A stretch of 6,776 nucleotides of DNA from Bacteriovorax sp. Lineage in GTDB: Bacteria; Bdellovibrionota; Bacteriovoracia; Bacteriovoracales; Bacteriovoracaceae. The stretch covers positions 1 through 6,776 of the forward strand of contig JAURXW010000127.1 in NCBI GenBank assembly GCA_030654205.1. Reading direction: 5' to 3'. Below the pieces are notes generated by a model. It did no database searches and had not been told where the DNA came from. It was given only the letters and a program-made list of their open reading frames with translations. Shown piece by piece: positions 1 through 6,310 of this stretch (position 1 is its first letter; every line of letters begins with the position of its first letter). A program made the position numbers and the translations under genes.

Positions 1-596
1 TGTTGGATATTAAGTATGTGGGAGTTGATAGCTTTTGGTATTTAACAATTTTTGAAACCATTATTGGCTTAGCGATTGGATTTTTTGTTAAATCAATTAT
101 GAGCATTTTTGTTTCAGCAGGTGCCATTATCACTCAGCAAGTTGGTTTCAATGCCCTTCATTATTTTGATCCAAGTGCTGGTGGTCAAGTTGGGCCATTT
201 GAAAGATTAATTGAATGGACTGTTTTAATGATGGTCTTAACTTCTGGGGCTTTATTGCCAATGTTTAAAGGAGTGGTTCATTCTTTTTCATCAGTTCATA
301 TTTATAATCTAGGAAAAATGGCCCACTCACCAGAGTTTTTTATTACAATGTTTAAGTCCTTTTTTATCTCGGCCTTAATGCTTTCAACGCCAATGATTTT
401 TATTAACGTTGTTATCAATTCAGTTATGGGGATTGTTTCAAGAGCAGTTCCACAAATGAATGTTATCGCTGTAAGTTTTGCAATTAATATTGGCTTAGGA
501 CTTTTAGTTTTCGTTGCAGGTTCAGACGAATTTTTTCAAACCTGTTTTAGAATATATACTGAAAAATTAGGGCAGTGGTTTCAATTCATGTCATAG
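1..596 (+). CDS. fliR: Flagellar export gate protein FliR, 5'-truncated by the window
   Basis: FliR is an integral membrane component of the FliP-FliQ-FliR export gate at the core of the flagellar type III secretion apparatus. The reading frame is open from the first bases. The in-frame TTG at position 3 is an internal Leu codon rather than a start, because about 197 residues are visible where full FliR proteins are about 260, so roughly the first 60 residues lie upstream. Family-typical stretches seen are the region ending QQVGFNALHYFDPSAGGQV (about fragment residues 45-62) and the C-terminal SRAVPQMNVIAVSFAINIG (about 146-164), with hydrophobic segments before and after. One oddity is that the Asp-Gly-His usually found after the third of these segments reads Ser-Gly-Ala here (about residues 81-83). 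The gene is followed by flhB after 33 nt. The flagellar context argues against an injectisome YscT/SpaR homologue. Confidence 0.93.
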   Translation, partial: LDIKYVGVDSFWYLTIFETIIGLAIGFFVKSIMSIFVSAGAIITQQVGFNALHYFDPSAGGQVGPFERLIEWTVLMMVLTSGALLPMFKGVVHSFSSVHIYNLGKMAHSPEFFITMFKSFFISALMLSTPMIFINVVINSVMGIVSRAVPQMNVIAVSFAINIGLGLLVFVAGSDEFFQTCFRIYTEKLGQWFQFMS

Positions 597-606
597 GATA
601 TGACAT
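588..606 (+). repeat. Perfect inverted repeat over the fliR stop codon, upstream of flhB
   Basis: ATGTCATA (588-595) and TATGACAT (599-606) are perfect reverse complements separated by GGA. They can form an 8-bp RNA stem with a tight loop, or 7 bp with the loop AGGAU. The fliR TAG stop (594-596) lies within it, and the flhB Shine-Dalgarno begins 9 nt downstream. No run of T follows directly (AAATTTTAT), so an intrinsic terminator is unlikely. A GGA exposed in a hairpin loop just upstream of a ribosome binding site resembles a CsrA/RsmA site, but the flanking bases fit that consensus poorly. The structure is seen in the sequence; its function is inferred. Confidence 0.6.
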
Positions 607-615
607 AAATTTTAT

Positions 616-620
616 AGGAG
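616..620 (+). promoter_or_regulatory. Ribosome binding site of flhB
   Basis: AGGAG lies 9 nt before the flhB ATG at 630, and AAGG follows directly, giving a purine-rich block. It supports that start. The upstream ATG at 600 is in the same frame but meets a stop two codons later. Confidence 0.8.
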
Positions 621-629
621 AAGGCTAGG

Positions 630-1709
630 ATGGCCGATGATCAGGACGACGGGGAAAAGACCGAAGAACCGTCCCAACATAGAATTGATGAGTTTAGGAA
701 AAAAGGGGATGTTGCCACTTCGAAAGAACTCACGTCCGTGCTTGTCCTTGCTGCATGCTTAATGACTTTGTCGATGTCATTGGTTTATGTATACGAAGAA
801 ATGTCAAAATATATTGAATGGCTTTACACTCTTGATATTGCATCGGCCTATTCTGAAAAATCACTCAATACCATCGCTACAAAAACGTTTATGGTTGCTC
901 TAAAATGTGGGGCACCTGTTATGTGCACTGCTCTTTGTGCTGGTATTCTAGCTCAAGTTGCGCAAATTGGTTTTCTTTATTCACCAGACATTCTTGAATT
1001 AAACTTCGATAGAGTCAATCCACTCAATGGTATTAAAAAACTTTTTTCAATGCAGTCTATTTTTGAAGCAGTTAAGGGAATCATAAAGTTTGCAGTGGTT
1101 TTATCAGTTGTTTATGTTTATTTAAAAGATGATATTTCTCGATACAATGGTTTTATGCACCTCGAGTTTTTCCAATCTTTTATTTATGGAAAAGAACTTT
1201 TGATGAAATTAGCTTTTGCAATGTTAATGGCCTTAGGTATTGTGGCCATGATGGATTTTACTTATCAAAAAATTACTTATCAAAAAAAACTAAGACAAAC
1301 AAAGCAACAAATTAAACAAGAAAGTAAAGAGCAAGATGGGAATCCTGAAATCAAGCAAAGAATTCGTCAAATGCAAAGAGAGATGTCACGAAAGCGCATG
1401 ATTAAAGATGTGCAAACAGCCGATGTAATTATTACTAACCCTACACATATAAGTATCGTTTTAAAATATGACCAAATAAATATGGTTTCACCAATGATTA
1501 TTGGTAAAGGCCAAGATCACATGGCCTTAAAAATTAGAGAAATTGCAAAATTGCATAATATTCCAATTGTCGAAAATGTACTTTTAGCGAGAACACTTTA
1601 TAAAACAGTTAAGGTAGGAGCACCGGTTCCTCGTAATTTATATAAAGCCGTAGCCGAAGTTTTGGCATTTGTTTACAAATTAAAGAAAAAGAAAAAAGCG
1701 TTGGCTTAA
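630..1709 (+). CDS. flhB: Flagellar export gate switch protein FlhB
   Basis: FlhB is an inner-membrane export-gate protein whose self-cleaving cytoplasmic domain switches secretion from rod/hook to filament substrates. The 359-residue product has the family's usual length. The N terminus carries the typical EKTEEP...RKKGDVATSKEL signature (about residues 9-34). About four hydrophobic segments follow (near 35-55, 86-114, 148-166, 187-210), then a charged linker (about 214-258). The autocleavage motif NPTH is intact at residues 270-273, within DVIITNPTHISIVLKYD. The C-terminal domain keeps the family's IPIVEN, LLARTLY and AVAEVLAFVY blocks and ends in a short Lys-rich tail. The ATG at 630 is supported by a good ribosome binding site. 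The first 40 or so codons are richer in G/C-ending codons than the rest. It lies between fliR and flhA, as expected for one export-gate operon. Confidence 0.97.
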   Translation: MADDQDDGEKTEEPSQHRIDEFRKKGDVATSKELTSVLVLAACLMTLSMSLVYVYEEMSKYIEWLYTLDIASAYSEKSLNTIATKTFMVALKCGAPVMCTALCAGILAQVAQIGFLYSPDILELNFDRVNPLNGIKKLFSMQSIFEAVKGIIKFAVVLSVVYVYLKDDISRYNGFMHLEFFQSFIYGKELLMKLAFAMLMALGIVAMMDFTYQKITYQKKLRQTKQQIKQESKEQDGNPEIKQRIRQMQREMSRKRMIKDVQTADVIITNPTHISIVLKYDQINMVSPMIIGKGQDHMALKIREIAKLHNIPIVENVLLARTLYKTVKVGAPVPRNLYKAVAEVLAFVYKLKKKKKALA

Positions 1710-1727
1710 TTTTTATGTCTAACGAAT

Positions 1728-1733
1728 AGGTGA
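1728..1733 (+). promoter_or_regulatory. Ribosome binding site of flhA
   Basis: AGGTGA ends 3 nt before the ATG at 1737. It matches the downstream half of the full anti-Shine-Dalgarno complement (GGAGGTGA), so the short spacer is normal for this register. It favours 1737 over the next in-frame ATGs at 1746 and 1758. Confidence 0.65.
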
Positions 1734-1736
1734 ATT

Positions 1737-3815
1737 ATGAACGACATGTTAAAAAAAATGAAGATCTTTACCCAAGGCCCAGACGTTCTGGCGGCCGTCG
1801 GTATTTTGATGATTTTAATTGTAATGATTGTTCCCATTCATCCATTTATATTGGATTTATTATTAGCACTGTCTTTAGCTTTTTCAGTAATGATTATGTT
1901 GGTTGCACTCTATACAAAAAGACCTTTAGATTTTTCAACTTTTCCTTCTGTTCTTTTAATCTCGACACTTTTTCGACTTGCTTTAAACGTAGCTTCAACT
2001 CGAAATATTTTAATCCATGGTCCAACTGATGGGACAGAAGCGGCAGGATCAATTATTAAGTCGTTCGGGGAATTTGTTGTTGAAGGTAATTTCGTTGTTG
2101 GTATCGTTATTTTTATTATTCTCGTCATTATTAACTTTATGGTTGTAACAAAAGGTGCGGGAAGAGTCGCAGAAGTTGCAGCACGATTTACTTTAGATGC
2201 TATGCCTGGAAAGCAAATGGCAATAGACGCCGATTTAAATGCGGGTTTAATAAATGATGTTGAAGCAAAAAGAAGAAGAAAAGAAGTTGCCGAAGAAGCA
2301 GATTTTTACGGATCTATGGACGGTGCTTCGAAATTCGTTCGAGGGGATGCAATTGCAGGGATTTTAATTACTGCAATCAATATTATTGGCGGTATCATTA
2401 TTGGCGTTGCTCAAAATGGAATGGATATTGGGAAAGCAGCAGAAACATTTACGCTGCTTACTGTTGGGGATGGTCTCGTCACTCAAATTCCCGCTTTAAT
2501 TATTTCTACTGCTGCCGGTATTCTTGTTACAAGAAATACCAATGATGACAATATTGGAACTCAAGTATCTAAGCAATTTAAAGTTCATCCAAAGGCCATT
2601 TATATTGCAGGTGCTGTGTTAGTTTTCTTTGGATTAATTCCAGGTCTTCCAAAACTTCCATTTTTTATGATGGGAGGAATGTTAGGATTTGTTGCTTATA
2701 AAATTGAGCAAAATAATACAAAAGATGAAATGGCTGAAAAACAAAAATCTGTTGAAGTTACTAAAAAATCAAATCCTCAAAATCTGGAAGAACTTCTTAA
2801 TATGGAACTTGTTGAACTTGAAGTAGGCTACGGGTTAGTTCACTTGGTTGATACTGAACAAAATGGTGATCTACTCGAACGAATTACACATATGAGAAAA
2901 ATATTTGCTTTGGATTGGGGGGTTATTATTCCTTCGGTTAAGATTAAAGATAATTTAGAATTAAAGCCAGGTGGATATTCTGTAAAAATTAAGGGAATTC
3001 AAATAGCGAAAGGTGAATTGATGTCAGATTACTTCCTGGCAATGGATCCGGGAACAGTTATAGAAAAAATGGATGGTGTTGAAACGACCGAGCCTGTTTT
3101 TGGTCTCCGTGCAGTTTGGATTTCAGAAGATCAAAAAGAAGATGCTCAGTATAATGGATATACTGTAGTAGATTGCTCGACAATAGTAGCTACTCACTTA
3201 ACCGAACTTTTAAAATCTAATCTCCATGAATTATTTGGACGCCAGGAACTTGTGCGAGTTGTGGATAATTTTAAAGAGACGAATCCAAAATTGGTCAATG
3301 ATTTAATTCCAGATATTTTAAATCTTGGAATAGTTTTAAAGGTCATGAAAAATTTACTGAGAGAAGGGGTTTCCGTTCGTGATCTACGCACAATTTTAGA
3401 GACATTATCAGAGTATGGCCCTACAATTAAAGACACAGAAGCGCTTACAGAGTTCGCTCGTCAAGCTCTTTTTAGAACTATTACTGAGAAGATAAAAAGT
3501 GATTCAGGTGATATTCCTTTATTTACTTTAGATCGTAATATTGAAGAGTCAATTGCTCAAAATATTATTCAGACGGATCAAGGGCAGCAGCTTTCGCTTG
3601 ACCCAAAAGTTACTCAGATCATCCTTGCTTCTCTCAATGAAAAAATTGAAGAAGCGACAAATATGGGTGAGAAGATGGTGGTTCTTTGCTCTCCAGTTAT
3701 TCGCTCACACTTTAAGCGACTTACTGAGAAATTTATCCCCAACCTTGTGGTAGTAAGCCACAATGAATTGAGCCCCGATGCTAATATCAGATCACTAGGA
3801 ACGGTGAGGTTGTAA
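1737..3815 (+). CDS. flhA: Flagellar export gate protein FlhA
   Basis: FlhA is the large export-gate subunit that couples proton flow to secretion and docks chaperone-substrate complexes through its cytoplasmic ring. The 692-residue product is full length for the family. Residues 1-322 hold about eight hydrophobic segments. The FHIPEP-family signature runs from about 143 to 164 (GRVAEVAARFTLD then MPGKQMAID). Charged residues known to matter in Salmonella FlhA (R147, R154, D158, D208, D249) correspond at a constant offset of four to R143, R150, D154, D204 and D245, so the proton-coupling set looks intact. A charged linker (about 323-350) leads to the C-terminal domain, where the ELFGRQE block (about 498-504) and the DLRTILE block (about 549-555) are conserved. 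The gene ends only 3 nt before flhF, whose ribosome binding site lies inside its last codons, so translational coupling is likely. Confidence 0.98.
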   Translation: MNDMLKKMKIFTQGPDVLAAVGILMILIVMIVPIHPFILDLLLALSLAFSVMIMLVALYTKRPLDFSTFPSVLLISTLFRLALNVASTRNILIHGPTDGTEAAGSIIKSFGEFVVEGNFVVGIVIFIILVIINFMVVTKGAGRVAEVAARFTLDAMPGKQMAIDADLNAGLINDVEAKRRRKEVAEEADFYGSMDGASKFVRGDAIAGILITAINIIGGIIIGVAQNGMDIGKAAETFTLLTVGDGLVTQIPALIISTAAGILVTRNTNDDNIGTQVSKQFKVHPKAIYIAGAVLVFFGLIPGLPKLPFFMMGGMLGFVAYKIEQNNTKDEMAEKQKSVEVTKKSNPQNLEELLNMELVELEVGYGLVHLVDTEQNGDLLERITHMRKIFALDWGVIIPSVKIKDNLELKPGGYSVKIKGIQIAKGELMSDYFLAMDPGTVIEKMDGVETTEPVFGLRAVWISEDQKEDAQYNGYTVVDCSTIVATHLTELLKSNLHELFGRQELVRVVDNFKETNPKLVNDLIPDILNLGIVLKVMKNLLREGVSVRDLRTILETLSEYGPTIKDTEALTEFARQALFRTITEKIKSDSGDIPLFTLDRNIEESIAQNIIQTDQGQQLSLDPKVTQIILASLNEKIEEATNMGEKMVVLCSPVIRSHFKRLTEKFIPNLVVVSHNELSPDANIRSLGTVRL
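3803..3810 (+). promoter_or_regulatory. Ribosome binding site of flhF inside the flhA 3' end
   Basis: GGTGAGGT lies within the last flhA codons, 8 nt before the flhF ATG at 3819. The flhA stop codon (3813-3815) falls between this site and the start, an arrangement typical of translationally coupled genes. Confidence 0.75.
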
Positions 3816-3818
3816 AAA

Positions 3819-5333
3819 ATGTACGTTAGAAAATTTGAAGCAGACACTATTGAAGAAGCACTAAAAGACATCAAGCGAGAACTTGGTCCTGATGCGGTAA
3901 TATTAAAAACATTAACGAATAAGGGATTAAAAGGCGCTTTCAAAAAAAAGAAAATCGAAATTACAGCGGCTATTTCTGAAAAAAATTACGTAAGAAAAGC
4001 TCACGTAGATACCGTTTTAAACGATAGTCAAAAAGATGAATTTTACAACTCTAGCTCAGGGTATATTGCAAATATGATAGATCAACATGAACAATCAAGA
4101 GATAATAGACGGCCAAATTCAGATTCTCCACGTTCAGGTGCTGGATATGGTTCAATGGGACTAAATCGTCCAGTTGCATCCACAAAAGGTTTGGCTTCAC
4201 AAATTAAGTCTGGAATAAGTGCAGGCCTGGATGATTTTTTAAGTCTTGGTGAAAAAGAAGACAGACATTCTAGATCAAATTCTAATAGTTTTAATTTTGA
4301 TGATGAAATGGAAGCAAGTCGTCCTTTAACACAAGCACCTCGAAGGGAAGCCAATAGGGAAGTTACGCAAGCACAAACAAAAAGAGAAGTAAGTTCCGCG
4401 CCCATCCAACAGCAAACAGTTAATTCCTCAGGGGCAAGATTGATTGGTGAAGAAATGTACGAAAAACAAAAAACTAAAATTGATGAATTAGAAAAAAAAC
4501 TTTATGAGCTTACTCGAAGTTTTGAACGTATTCATAAAAAAGAACCCATTGGGATTTACCAACTTCGCACCACTCTTAGAAGTCTTGATATTAATGAAAG
4601 TTATATTCAGCAATTAATTAAAAAAGGCTTATTTGAACTTACGGAATCAGACGTAGAAAATGCAGATGTTGTATTTGAATTTGCACTCAGAGAAATGCTG
4701 ACATCAGTAAGTACGGCAATGCCTCTTTTTTCTACATCAGTTAATGGCAAAGAGACTCAGAAGAATCCAGTAATTACTGTTTTTCTTTCAGAAGCATCAT
4801 GTGGCCAAAGCTCACTTGTCCAAAAAATCGGTACGATTAAACAAGATTCTGTAATTATCAGAAACGTTGTTTCCGTGAATGAACCTAAATCGAATTTTGC
4901 AGAAAAATTATTTGGAATGAATGTTTTAAAAGTTGCAAGTATTGCAGAAATTGTTTCAGAATGCCGCAAAGCAATTGAAAGTGGTAAATGTGTTTTTATC
5001 GATTACAAATGTAACGAGACAGAGAGCAATGACACTAAGAAATTTATCGATGGTTTACGACGTGCATTTTCAAAAGTGGAAGTATTGATCACTCTTTCCG
5101 CAATTCATACAGAATTATATAATAGAAAGGTTCTTGGTACATACCGAAGACTTTCGGATGGTGTGGTTGTATCACACCTAGATGCATGCTTGAATTTTGG
5201 ATCACTTTTTAATATCACTCAGGATATCAAAGATCTTCCATATAAGTTTTTTGGAACAGGTGAAGTTGTGCCTGATGATTTAGAAGCTGCTACAGCAGAA
5301 AGAATAATGGCCGGGATTTTTAAGTTTTCTTAA
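3819..5333 (+). CDS. flhF: FlhF-family flagellar placement protein with a degenerate GTPase site
   Basis: FlhF is an SRP-type GTPase that marks the cell pole and recruits early flagellar parts. The 504-residue product has the family layout. The N-terminal part reads MYVRKFEADTIEEAL then KRELGPDAVILK (residues 1-30). A long, low-complexity B region rich in Ser, Arg and Gln follows (about 70-205), then a coiled-coil-like helix (about 210-242), a helical N domain (about 245-300) and a G domain (about 317-504). The fold's end is well kept: NFGSLFN (459-465) and GTGEVVPDDLEAAT (479-492). The nucleotide motifs are not. The P-loop position reads SEASCGQSS (324-332), with Gln330 replacing the catalytic Lys. 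DTAG is DYKC (395-398), TKLD is SHLD (452-455), and the DTYR-type motif is not recognisable. The frame is unbroken, so this is not a frameshift. It is probably a pseudo-GTPase. Identity rests on the N and C termini and on the flhA-flhF-flhG context. Confidence 0.9.
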   Translation: MYVRKFEADTIEEALKDIKRELGPDAVILKTLTNKGLKGAFKKKKIEITAAISEKNYVRKAHVDTVLNDSQKDEFYNSSSGYIANMIDQHEQSRDNRRPNSDSPRSGAGYGSMGLNRPVASTKGLASQIKSGISAGLDDFLSLGEKEDRHSRSNSNSFNFDDEMEASRPLTQAPRREANREVTQAQTKREVSSAPIQQQTVNSSGARLIGEEMYEKQKTKIDELEKKLYELTRSFERIHKKEPIGIYQLRTTLRSLDINESYIQQLIKKGLFELTESDVENADVVFEFALREMLTSVSTAMPLFSTSVNGKETQKNPVITVFLSEASCGQSSLVQKIGTIKQDSVIIRNVVSVNEPKSNFAEKLFGMNVLKVASIAEIVSECRKAIESGKCVFIDYKCNETESNDTKKFIDGLRRAFSKVEVLITLSAIHTELYNRKVLGTYRRLSDGVVVSHLDACLNFGSLFNITQDIKDLPYKFFGTGEVVPDDLEAATAERIMAGIFKFS

Positions 5334-5347
5334 AATAAAATAATTTT

Positions 5348-5378
5348 ATAAATGAGTACCATGATGGAACTTATTTAT
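5348..5378 (+). repeat. 31-bp imperfect palindrome between flhF and flhG
   Basis: The 77-nt flhF-flhG gap contains a near-symmetrical element centred on G5363. Its arms pair as ATAAATGAGT (5348-5357) with ACTTATTTAT (5369-5378), including one G-U position (5354/5372), then an A/A mismatch (5358/5368), then CC (5359-5360) with GG (5366-5367) around an AUGAU loop. As RNA this is a 10-bp stem, an internal mismatch and a 2-bp cap. It lies just after the flhF stop and 14 nt before the purine-rich flhG ribosome binding region. No T-run follows on the + strand. It could be an attenuator, an mRNA-processing or stability element, or an operator. The pairing is read from the sequence and the role is inferred. 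Confidence 0.6.
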
Positions 5379-5394
5379 CAGTAGTAAGCCTAAG

Positions 5395-5407
5395 AGGAGA
5401 CAGGAAG
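5395..5407 (+). promoter_or_regulatory. Ribosome binding region of flhG
   Basis: Two Shine-Dalgarno-like cores lie close together, AGGAG (5395-5399) and AGGAAG (5402-5407), 11 and 3 nt before the ATG at 5411. Either could serve. The frame is open upstream to a stop at 5336 but has no ATG, GTG or TTG there, so 5411 is the first usable start. Confidence 0.7.
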
Positions 5408-5410
5408 TCC

Positions 5411-6298
5411 ATGCTTAGTTTAAAAAAACCCAATCCAAGAGATTGGCTCGTATCTCAGAATAAGTACCAGTCTAAAAAAACAAGTCTTAAAGCAAAAACT
5501 ATTTCAGTTACCGCGGGTAAAGGTGGAGTAGGAAAAACTTCTGTAGCAGTAAAAATGGCAAAAATATTGGCCAATACTGGTTACAAAGTACTTTTACTCG
5601 ATTGTGATACTAATTTATCAAATACCGTCGTAAAACTTGGTTTACCGATCAATAATTATTTTTATGAATTGATTTCAGCTCAAAGAGATTTCGATGACTG
5701 TCTTCATAAAGATGGAAATCTTCATTTACTATCTGGTTGTAATGGAAGCATAGACCTATTTAATCGAAATCTTGAAGTCGATCGTATTATCATTGATATT
5801 CTGGTTAATCACGAACGCGATTATGACTATATTATTCTCGATTGTCCGGCCGGAATTACAAAAGAAACACTAACTTTAAATGCATACAGTGATTATCGTT
5901 TTGTTATTGTCACACCAGACAAATCTTCTGTTACTGATTCTTATTCGTTGATTAAAATTCTCAATAAAGAATTTGGTGTCAATGACAATCACTTATTAAT
6001 CAATAAAATATCATCGGAACCACAATATCAAAGAATGGTCAAAACCTTGAGTGAAACGGTTGAAACATTTTTAAAATGCCGACTACATATACTTGGTGGA
6101 ATCACCAATGTTGAGGCACCAGTCGATCAATTCGATACACTTTTACTAAAACAGGAAAATTCTTCCCTGCATAAAAATTTCGTGAAAATTGTAAAGAAAT
6201 TTACCGAAGAGATAGAGGGCGCAGCTTTGAGTACAGATTCAGAATTTGTACCAAAATTCACAACTCGCTCCGAACATGATGTTCGATTTACAGTTTAA
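5411..6298 (+). CDS. flhG: FlhG (FleN/YlxH) MinD-like ATPase, lacking the FlhF-activating motif
   Basis: FlhG is a MinD-family ATPase that limits flagellar number, normally by binding membrane and FlhF and stimulating FlhF GTP hydrolysis. The 295-residue product has the family length. The deviant Walker A motif KGGVGKTS is at residues 37-44 with both lysines present. Switch I is DCDTNLSN (64-71, with the catalytic-type Asp66), switch II is DCPAG (144-148), and an NK pair (198-199) follows, so ATP binding and hydrolysis look intact. An amphipathic-looking helix (about 253-268) fits the membrane-targeting sequence, followed by a 25-residue polar tail. The DQAxxLR activator motif usually found at the N terminus is absent; residues 1-28 are Lys-rich instead. 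Its place directly between flhF and fliA separates it from MinD and ParA. It follows flhF after 77 nt and precedes fliA by 12 nt. Confidence 0.92.
   Translation: MLSLKKPNPRDWLVSQNKYQSKKTSLKAKTISVTAGKGGVGKTSVAVKMAKILANTGYKVLLLDCDTNLSNTVVKLGLPINNYFYELISAQRDFDDCLHKDGNLHLLSGCNGSIDLFNRNLEVDRIIIDILVNHERDYDYIILDCPAGITKETLTLNAYSDYRFVIVTPDKSSVTDSYSLIKILNKEFGVNDNHLLINKISSEPQYQRMVKTLSETVETFLKCRLHILGGITNVEAPVDQFDTLLLKQENSSLHKNFVKIVKKFTEEIEGAALSTDSEFVPKFTTRSEHDVRFTV
6271..6285 (+). repeat. Perfect 15-bp palindrome in the flhG 3' end
   Basis: CGAACAT (6271-6277) and ATGTTCG (6279-6285) are perfect reverse complements around a single G. In RNA they could form a 5-bp stem with an AUGAU loop, the same loop as the flhF-flhG element. 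It lies inside the last flhG codons, 14 nt before the fliA Shine-Dalgarno. No T-run follows. It may be an operator-like or mRNA element, or chance within coding sequence. Confidence 0.5.
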
Positions 6299-6299
6299 C

Positions 6300-6304
6300 G
6301 GAGG
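6300..6304 (+). promoter_or_regulatory. Ribosome binding site of fliA
   Basis: GGAGG lies 6 nt before the ATG at 6311, an ideal Shine-Dalgarno sequence and the strongest in the window. It begins one base after the flhG stop codon, suggesting coupled translation of flhG and fliA. Confidence 0.85.
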
Positions 6305-6310
6305 CCTCAC

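Noticed and set aside
1661..1680. TTGGCATTTGTTTAC near the flhB end as a sigma-54 promoter for flhA
   Set aside because: It lacks the -12 GC element at the required spacing from TGGCA and lies within conserved flhB codons.
1730..2029. A 99-codon open frame overlapping the start of flhA on the + strand
   Set aside because: It lies wholly over strongly conserved flhA coding sequence in another frame, and its Cys/Ser/Phe-rich product has no recognisable features.
3194..4405. Several minus-strand open frames of 80-109 codons over flhA and flhF
   Set aside because: They are antisense to clear coding sequence, have no ribosome binding sites I could support, and show no domain features.
4788..5333. 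The divergent FlhF G domain as the product of a frameshift or sequencing error
   Set aside because: The frame stays open through the end and the well-conserved NFGSLFN and GTGEVVPDD blocks lie in the same frame as the N domain. The motifs are substituted at their expected positions rather than replaced by out-of-frame sequence.
5335..5349. AT-only palindrome ATAAAAT-A-ATTTTAT after the flhF stop, considered as a terminator or -10 region
   Set aside because: It has no G/C pairs and a one-base centre, so it would not form a stable terminator stem. No -35-like partner at proper spacing was seen. It overlaps the more convincing element at 5348-5378.
5411..6298. The MinD-like gene as a cell-division MinD or a ParA
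   Set aside because: It sits between flhF and fliA without minC, minE or parB, and its ITKETLTLNAYSDYRFVIVTPD-like layout and operon position match FlhG.
6301..6308. GAGGCCTC palindrome covering the fliA Shine-Dalgarno
   Set aside because: The 8-bp palindrome has no loop, so it cannot fold on itself within one mRNA. It is most likely chance next to a strong GGAGG.
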